This document shows, piece by piece, positions 62,959 to 64,000 of a DNA stretch of 64,000 nucleotides. The notes under the pieces are model-generated. The model was not told the DNA's origin. It saw only the letters and a list, made by a program, of their open reading frames with translations, and ran no database searches. Source of the DNA: Mesostigma viride (taxonomy: Eukaryota; Streptophyta; Mesostigmatophyceae; Mesostigmatales; Mesostigmataceae); assembly GCA_009746045.1 (NCBI GenBank), contig RPFO01001162.1:5001-69000 (forward strand). The letters are read 5' to 3'. Each line of letters starts with the position of its first letter. Positions within the stretch are counted from its first letter, which is position 1. The position numbers and the translations under genes were made by a program.

Positions 62959-63774
62959 CGGTGCCCCGCCCCGCCCTGCTCTCACCTGTCATCGTCCATT
63001 TCCCACAGGTGCGCCTCCCTCAGCCGGTTGATCTTGCCTGGACCGCACCCATAACAGGCAAAACCATGGCGGAGGAAAGCCGAACGATAAATTGTGAATG
63101 CCCGCCTGCGTGCAACGCTTCGCCAGGCCTCAACAAGGCGTCAACAAGGGTGTCTCTGGCTTCCACTCCCCTGAACGTATCGCGTGTGCAAGCTGCAATA
63201 ACCTGACACTAGGGGGCCTCGCTTGAAACCATCCCCCCCCCCCACGTGCACAAGATACACACAAGGGCGCAAGCCATTCAGAGGCACATACAAAAGAAGG
63301 CAGCATCTGCAAACATGTCCGGCACCTGAACATCCCGTTCATCTCGTAAACTCCAGAACATCCCGTTCATCTCTGCCAGAAACCGAGTTTTGCCGGCTGC
63401 CCCACACACGCAGAGTAATGCCGGCCTCTCCGCACACGGTGATGGCCCACGCGCCTGCCGTGCCTCCATTGGTGAAGTCATGTTCCAACCATCGGCAACT
63501 GCCAACCCTTCCACGCACCTGCCATGCCTCCATTGGTGAACGTCACGTGCACCACGTAGGGCAAGAAGTTGTAGCGCCGGTGCAGCCGCTGGTGGAAGAA
63601 GACGTGGCCGTTGGCAAACTGTACGGTGGGCAGCGTGCCCAGCCGCACGGTGGTCTCCATCTGGTTGGTCGCGTTGTTGAGGAGGCCCCCCGCAGGGAAC
63701 ACGCGTGCGTCGCCGAGGAACGGCCTGGGGCGGCGCGCCGAGCGAGAGGCAGAAGCGACACGGGGAGTAGACAT
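41472..63774 (-). CDS. GT77-type arabinosyltransferase (XEG113/RRA-like), eight exons
   Basis: A nucleotide-diphospho-sugar transferase-family protein resembling plant XEG113/RRA arabinosyltransferases, Golgi enzymes that add arabinose to hydroxyproline-rich wall proteins. Predicted exons, 5' to 3' on the minus strand: 63724-63519 (possibly from 63774), 63037-62986, 58504-58431, 57697-57577, 46060-46025, 45448-45302, 42801-42743, 41764-41472. Every junction is GT-AG and the phases join without a stop over about 329 codons. Family-like segments in order: [75 protein letters not shown], and YWCC near the end. The N-terminal anchor is not identified and may lie upstream. Introns 2, 4, 6 and 7 carry insertions. 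Exons 5 and 7 rest mainly on splice sites and phase. Confidence 0.75.
42536..42714. mobile_element. hAT-like MITE, 179 bp
   Basis: Inverted ends CAGTGTGAGTTAGTACG/CGTACTAACTCACACTG and a perfect 8-bp target duplication AGGCTATG (42528-42535, 42715-42722), both hAT hallmarks. The interior is rich in the words GTAT, TACG and CGTATT in both orientations and would fold strongly. It lies in intron 7 of the GT77 gene, about 30 bp past the exon 7 donor. Confidence 0.92.
42743..42801 (-). CDS. GT77 gene, candidate exon 7
   Basis: 59 bp between acceptor TTTGCAG and donor TCTG/GTACCT. It starts and ends in the phases needed by exons 6 and 8 and encodes [19 protein letters not shown]. No family motif is recognised here, so support is splice-site and phase only. 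Confidence 0.45.
43209..44358. mobile_element. Non-autonomous DNA transposon with CCCCTAAATGG termini, copy 2
   Basis: 1150 bp, ends CCCCTAAATGG/CCATTTAGGGG, flanked by TTAA (43205-43208, 44359-44362). It is an inverted, internally deleted relative of 31606-33296: long blocks match on the opposite strand, for example the segment with GGTCAAGCATGTTCATGA. It lies in intron 6 of the GT77 gene. Confidence 0.88.
44648..44864. repeat. Microsatellite (TTGG)n
   Basis: About 54 copies of the tetranucleotide, with GGAT interruptions only at the left edge. It produces artefactual Trp-Leu-Val-Gly and Asn-Gln-Pro-Thr frames. In intron 6 of the GT77 gene. Confidence 0.97.
44865..45301. other. Part of GT77 intron 6
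   Basis: Unique sequence between the TTGG array and exon 6. No gene or repeat recognised. Confidence 0.5.
45302..45448 (-). CDS. GT77 gene, exon 6
   Basis: Acceptor GTGCACGCAG before 45448, donor CCAG/GTCAGC after 45302. It encodes [20 protein letters not shown] and [19 protein letters not shown], the segment most characteristic of plant XEG113-type proteins (CPLD..F.V and FRE.SFLEN.R.PK). Confidence 0.8.
46025..46060 (-). CDS. GT77 gene, candidate micro-exon 5
   Basis: 36 bp between acceptor CACCCCACAG and donor GCAA/GTAAGC. It fits the phase of exons 4 and 6 exactly and adds [11 protein letters not shown], a Cys-rich linker where homologues have a Cys-containing stretch. Supported by splice sites and phase. 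Confidence 0.55.
46453..46637. repeat. Tandem duplication, 92/93-bp units
   Basis: Two near-identical units starting AACTAGCCCGGGCCGAC at 46453 and 46545; the second has one extra base. The second unit runs to the left edge of the viral segment and contains the stop codon of the capsid-bearing frame. Confidence 0.92.
46619..48421 (-). pseudogene. NCLDV major capsid protein, chimeric and C-terminally truncated
   Basis: A 600-codon open frame. Residues about 104-510 are a double jelly-roll capsid protein: [20 protein letters not shown], a large variable loop, [30 protein letters not shown] and the late strand [13 protein letters not shown]. Residues 1 to about 100 ([18 protein letters not shown]...) do not resemble the usual N-terminal jelly roll and may belong to another gene. 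After about residue 513 (near 46885) the frame runs antisense through a different ORF, so the final capsid strands are lost. Capsid proteins of this family form the icosahedral shell. Confidence 0.85.
46668..46994 (+). pseudogene. Viral ORF fragment, N-terminus only
   Basis: ATG at 46668 opens [20 protein letters not shown], then a charged helical part ([20 protein letters not shown]) and an Ala/Gln repeat ([11 protein letters not shown]). After about 46885 the frame reads antisense to the capsid gene, so only about 72 codons look genuine. Function unknown. It converges on the capsid gene, and the junction has removed the ends of both. Confidence 0.45.
48451..49062 (+). CDS. Poxvirus A22/RuvC-type Holliday-junction resolvase
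   Basis: 203 codons from the ATG at 48451. It resolves four-way DNA junctions during replication and recombination in large DNA viruses. RNase H-fold acidic residues are all visible: Asp7 ([11 protein letters not shown]), Glu76 (VVIERQ), Asp172/Asp173 and Asp176 ([13 protein letters not shown]). Length is normal for the family and no break is seen, making this the best-preserved viral gene. It is divergent from the capsid gene with only 29 bp between the starts; the AT-rich gap (GTGTATATATAATTG) could be a shared promoter. Confidence 0.9.
   Translation: MIVLSFDVGITNLAYCVIKLSDGPGNEHASGVPFEILGWEVIDLKARTLDEACRNLPVQLYKRIDVLRCADKVVIERQTKTSVKMKVMSHAIQVFFETHIIHAPSCSPLLRPMAIQFSSPLKKLKVYSGPEIVCSIQNSYRRNKRVAIDQTLQILEKYPVYMKYFHSLPKKDDAADALLHALVALYEHWVKTSGTAQPVVVDV
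49114..49566 (+). pseudogene. YqaJ/lambda-exonuclease-type viral nuclease, C-terminally truncated
   Basis: 150 codons from the ATG at 49114. YqaJ nucleases resect double-strand DNA ends for recombination. Visible motifs: [34 protein letters not shown] (Glu81), SPDRV (Asp115) and VEIKCPLKR (Glu125, Lys127), the PD-(D/E)xK core. The usual following YYHQ-type helix is missing: the frame ends at a run of ten A (49549-49558) and a stop. About 50-80 residues are probably lost. Confidence 0.8.
49573..49911 (+). pseudogene. Viral ORF fragment lacking its start
   Basis: A frame open from the stop at 49570-49572 to a stop at 49909-49911. It includes [37 protein letters not shown] and [18 protein letters not shown], with composition like a real protein. 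The first ATG is at 49687. Family not recognised. Its 5' end meets the truncated nuclease, so a rearrangement probably joined them. Confidence 0.4.
49950..49976. repeat. 27-bp direct repeat, copy A
   Basis: TGCCTCCTTCTCGGACACCA and the following GATTATG recur at 51662-51688. The two copies bracket the ADP-ribosyltransferase-like gene. Confidence 0.85.
50086..51608 (+). pseudogene. ADP-ribosyltransferase-like viral gene, frameshifted
   Basis: ATG at 50086; the frame is open upstream to 49918 without another ATG. About 320 N-terminal residues are not recognised. The C-terminal part has the arginine-specific ADP-ribosyltransferase (R-S-E) pattern: Arg in [16 protein letters not shown] in the place of the S-T-S strand, and [14 protein letters not shown] for the E-x-E loop. 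The Arg strand is in one frame and the rest in the frame one base back (break about 51045-51060), so the gene is broken. The C-terminus is basic ([14 protein letters not shown]). ART-fold enzymes transfer ADP-ribose from NAD to protein targets; the target here cannot be inferred. Confidence 0.6.
51568..52443 (-). CDS. Viral hypothetical protein
   Basis: About 291 codons from the ATG at 52443; the frame is open further to 52500 without an ATG. It is hydrophilic and helical: twin short repeats [18 protein letters not shown] and [15 protein letters not shown], then a long charged helical stretch ([40 protein letters not shown]). The natural end may be near 51690; the last ~40 codons run through the 27-bp repeat and beyond and may not be original. 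No known family recognised. The two GELSL motifs suggest an internal duplication. Confidence 0.5.
   Translation of the reverse strand: MRAKTNKRSHMEMEAGVKKDPDDPLNISLRLAWLSRPLPTGPAPQEAKKAAHGTGAYRSRATGGRRRPRHRMRAYDVDNIAERFGELSLEEPREGPGVAELTKGIGELSLKNAGDLSRDTKHKQMLSNGGPDADWRDMNRATYDDIEDIMLESKKLSNVDRLNYGAAMGKNKHADIVKRMEVGYNHRLNQLYPKQVQAFEAIKRAGDDLIAHMDNAQAEAEARGDLMTTEERERLIDRSDELQDIIELTWRIIWCPRRRQTMCSQHLMASTRPRYRRAVKKAFSFGKAKCD
51662..51688. repeat. 27-bp direct repeat, copy B
   Basis: Same 27 bases as 49950-49976. Here they lie in the 3' part of the minus-strand ORF 51568-52443, which appears to lose homogeneity after this point. Confidence 0.85.
52588..52860 (+). CDS. Small viral hypothetical protein
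   Basis: 90 codons from an ATG at 52588 to a stop at 52858. It contains [40 protein letters not shown], a Gly/Ser linker and the end [10 protein letters not shown]. Small proteins of this sort are common among virion components, but no family is recognised. Strong use of C/G third bases supports coding. Confidence 0.5.
   Translation: MSTPLSFASEPNQNRVVILNDASAYPGVPTADSTFDPWLNAGSYHREFYAVPSAVAPSGSGTGVGNMKSILESIYSDDNTSKIFRRTPKY
52861..53420 (+). pseudogene. Remnants of viral ORFs in two frames
   Basis: Two coding-like pieces without starts. 52861-53231 includes [31 protein letters not shown] and [15 protein letters not shown] before a stop. An overlapping frame continues to about 53400 with [20 protein letters not shown] and [19 protein letters not shown]. 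Base composition is more AT-rich than in neighbouring viral genes. They may be parts of one structural gene broken by indels; family not recognised. Confidence 0.35.
53422..54893 (-). pseudogene. NCLDV archaeo-eukaryotic primase, one frameshift
   Basis: ATG at 54893. The first 286-codon frame has the primase catalytic signatures FFDLDCVD (Asp89, Asp91) and GFHVHFP (His146/His148), then a Cys-rich zinc segment ([25 protein letters not shown]). Near 54090 the reading continues one base back in a frame to 53422, with a basic stretch ([20 protein letters not shown]), a second Cys/His-rich part ([27 protein letters not shown]) and HRMLFLPSL, typical of viral primase C-termini. The switch is at a run of six C on the plus strand (54087-54092 region), so mutation or sequencing error are both possible. 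Primases make RNA primers for viral DNA replication. Confidence 0.8.
55008..55511 (+). pseudogene. PduO/MMAB-type cob(I)alamin adenosyltransferase, C-terminally truncated
   Basis: 167 codons from the ATG at 55008. The enzyme transfers adenosyl from ATP to cobalamin. Family motifs: [19 protein letters not shown] at the N-terminus, [29 protein letters not shown], and [10 protein letters not shown] followed by LHVCRT. The final helix with the CRRAER-type ATP-binding residues is missing: the frame ends in unrelated sequence (PGV, stop). A Ser/Asp/Gln-rich insertion ([16 protein letters not shown]) replaces the usual loop. It diverges from the primase gene 115 bp away. Viral, or a host copy caught in the segment. 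Confidence 0.8.
55512..56283. other. Intron 4 sequence right of viral segment
   Basis: No supported gene. A short repeat of CTGCCACG(AA/CC) units lies at 55609-55658. The 143-codon plus ORF at 55931 has no recognisable features. Confidence 0.5.
56284..56753 (+). pseudogene. 3' end of a LINE reverse-transcriptase ORF
   Basis: The C-terminal region of an L1-like ORF2, in three frames. [12 protein letters not shown] is followed by a stop at 56359-56361, then [36 protein letters not shown], a frame change into [15 protein letters not shown], and a last frame with [20 protein letters not shown] up to a stop at 56751-56753. The order RPD...DV(S)V..P.A...Y...A..K...Y...F.P...E.FG...WRQRLS is typical of LINE ORF2 C-termini in algae and plants. 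Dead fragment in GT77 intron 4. Confidence 0.65.
56754..57576. other. Intron 4 sequence, no gene
   Basis: Starts with the probable LINE 3' tail, including an AT-rich run at 56860-56888. The rest is unremarkable AT-rich intron sequence up to exon 4. Confidence 0.5.
57577..57697 (-). CDS. GT77 gene, exon 4
   Basis: Acceptor CTTGTGCCCAG before 57697, donor CCCG/GTAGGG after 57577. It encodes [20 protein letters not shown] followed by [13 protein letters not shown] and a Cys pair, matching the (Q)IR.ALAIA..LNRTL.(L/M)P segment of plant homologues. Confidence 0.82.
57698..58430. other. GT77 intron 3
   Basis: 733 bp, GT-AG, no gene recognised. Antisense short ORFs here have no features. Confidence 0.6.
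58431..58504 (-). CDS. GT77 gene, exon 3
   Basis: Acceptor TGTGCTGTCGCAG before 58504, donor GCAA/GTGAGT after 58431. It encodes [20 protein letters not shown], corresponding to the YY...G.(F/L)....IP..L stretch of the family. Phases match exons 2 and 4. Confidence 0.75.
58505..59826. other. GT77 intron 2, left part
   Basis: No gene recognised. It contains a dense cluster of TCCGGA/GTCCGG palindromes at 59306-59403 and CCCCGGCAAC words near 58690 and 59025. Confidence 0.5.
59306..59403. repeat. Cluster of GTCCGGA words
   Basis: About eight copies of the palindromic core TCCGGA or GTCCGG within 100 bp, irregularly spaced. The word recurs at 60945-60962. Function unknown. Confidence 0.6.
59827..60519 (+). 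CDS. Terminal exon of an unrecognised nuclear-type protein gene
   Basis: An open frame follows the acceptor AATTTTTTCACAG (59815-59826) and has no in-frame ATG near its start, so an upstream exon is needed. The first half is strongly acidic ([29 protein letters not shown]). A basic bipartite-NLS-like segment follows ([29 protein letters not shown]). The C-terminal part is folded-looking ([40 protein letters not shown]). Stop at 60517. TGTAA words at about 60684 and 60780 could be polyadenylation signals. It lies opposite in intron 2 of the GT77 gene. Family not recognised. Confidence 0.5.
   Translation, partial: RRKAGGGILELGTAGNGRPPKPGIVDDDGKDSSELNAGEQGDVARDSNENSDGILGVETEEDSGGGDAEAADSTPAARPASGSDGEVADELRAGDAADEDGNAGPPKKKAKVAQGKVGSGKGRSSGKGGPAAKLKKKAARRLFSAMYYIKSERRSLLKEPHIDVALRAYVSKFSFAQFDKFSGFERAYHKWQDKKLRRMVGTTGNQHTSAAKEQAATAPAVDPDDVFQIQ
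60520..61241. other. 3' flank of the nested exon and start of the GGTC array
   Basis: No further gene. It has an AT-rich run (60740-60785) and a G/C-homopolymer-rich part (60880-60920). GGTC repeats begin at about 61213, interrupted by the hAT-like insertion. Confidence 0.5.
61242..62625. mobile_element. hAT-like non-autonomous transposon inserted in (GGTC)n
   Basis: 1384 bp with inverted ends CAGTGTTTCTAGTAA/TTACTAGAAACACTG. The 8 bp on each side are both GTCGGTCG, consistent with an 8-bp duplication although the target is itself a GGTC microsatellite. Subterminal regions carry repeated TGACGCG words: about five on the left (61277-61400) and three on the right (62524-62600), the usual layout of hAT transposase-binding repeats. 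The interior has no transposase; a short ORF at 61951-62223 ([14 protein letters not shown]) is not recognised. Confidence 0.8.
62626..62959. repeat. Compound microsatellite (GGTC)n(GGTG)n(CCTG)n
   Basis: GGTC repeats to about 62793, GGTG repeats to about 62879, a short spacer, then TGCC/CCTG repeats to about 62959. GGTC sequence also flanks the hAT-like insertion on the left (61213-61241), so the array was split by it. The array ends about 26 bp from the donor of GT77 exon 2. Confidence 0.95.
62986..63037 (-). CDS. GT77 gene, exon 2
   Basis: 52 bp, acceptor GGGTGCGGTCCAG before 63037 and donor GACAG/GTGAGA after 62986. With the split codon from exon 1 it encodes [17 protein letters not shown], the GK..R.REA.LW signature of the family. 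Phases match both neighbours. Confidence 0.8.
63038..63518. other. GT77 intron 1
   Basis: 481 bp. It contains a partial copy of the end of exon 1 (about 63443-63470, TTCACCAATGGAGGCA) and a 26-bp tandem repeat of GATGAACGGGATGTTC at about 63323-63372 on the minus strand. Confidence 0.55.
63519..63774 (-). CDS. GT77 gene, exon 1 as seen
   Basis: Encodes [40 protein letters not shown] and [16 protein letters not shown] up to donor GGCAG/GTGCGT. An ATG at 63774 is in frame, but an acceptor (CGCCGCCCCAG) just before 63724 suggests this may be an internal exon beginning there, with the signal-anchor exon further upstream. Confidence 0.75.
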
Positions 63775-64000
63775 GTTCAGGTAGAGGAAACACAGCAGCC
63801 ATATAGCAGGGACACAAACAGGTAGGGCACGAGTGGCAGCAAAGACGTTCCAACCCGTTAACAGCAGCGATATTGGAGTAAGCTACATAATGCATCTTTA
63901 ATGAGCTTGTAGAATAAACGGTGCGTGAGTTGGCATGATTCCCTGTGGCATGAACACGTGCCTGCATGCAGACCACATCAATTTTTAGCAGCTGCAGGTG
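63775..64000. other. Right edge of window, no gene called
   Basis: Sequence upstream of the visible GT77 coding part. It could hold promoter, 5' UTR or another intron; nothing decisive is seen. Confidence 0.4.

Noticed and set aside
62510-63206. Repeat-rich ORFs over the GGTC/GGTG/CCTG array
   Set aside because: Microsatellite artefacts; only the 52-bp exon at 62986-63037 in this area is supported.
1-64000. tRNA and rRNA genes
   Set aside because: No cloverleaf-like or rRNA-like sequence was noticed on reading; a covariance search was not possible.

Overview
The window is a natural chromosome end, probably from a green alga. It opens with about 5.5 kb of CCCTAAA repeats (the plant-type TTTAGGG telomere, with the C-rich strand reading inward). 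Introns are GT-AG, TGTAA polyadenylation words are present, one gene encodes a plant-type GT77 cell-wall arabinosyltransferase, and a piece of a large algal DNA virus is integrated. Genus cannot be fixed from this sequence.

Layout. (1) 1-5514: telomere. (2) 5515-9741: a decayed Ty1/copia-like element whose 5' end stops exactly where the telomere starts. (3) 9755-33894: two Ty3/gypsy-type LTR retrotransposons in tandem on the minus strand. Their pol proteins are nearly identical and carry protease, a complete C5-cytosine DNA methyltransferase domain, reverse transcriptase, RNase H, integrase and a C-terminal PHD finger. Their gag genes and leaders are strongly divergent. Element 1 (9896-21608) has its protease split by a CACTA-like MITE. 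Element 2 (21616-33894) keeps an uninterrupted 2012-codon pol, but its 5' LTR contains a 1.7 kb DNA transposon and lacks its outer end. Both have a candidate primer-binding site perfectly complementary to a segment inside their own LTR, which suggests Tf1-like self-priming. (4) 33895-41471: mostly non-genic subtelomeric DNA with minisatellites, an acidic broken ORF and a LINE ORF1-only fragment. (5) 41472-63774: one spliced GT77 gene on the minus strand, for which eight phase-compatible exons can be placed. Its introns hold DNA transposons, microsatellites, a LINE remnant, an exon of another gene and, in the 11.5 kb intron 4, the viral segment.

The viral segment (about 46640-55511) has NCLDV hallmark genes: major capsid protein, A22/RuvC-type Holliday-junction resolvase, YqaJ/lambda-type exonuclease and an archaeo-eukaryotic primase. 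It also has an ADP-ribosyltransferase-like gene, a truncated cobalamin adenosyltransferase and several unrecognised ORFs. Most are truncated, frameshifted or chimeric, so this is a decaying mosaic and not a live provirus. The host gene's frame still appears open around it.

All family assignments come from motif recognition by eye; no database search or alignment was run.
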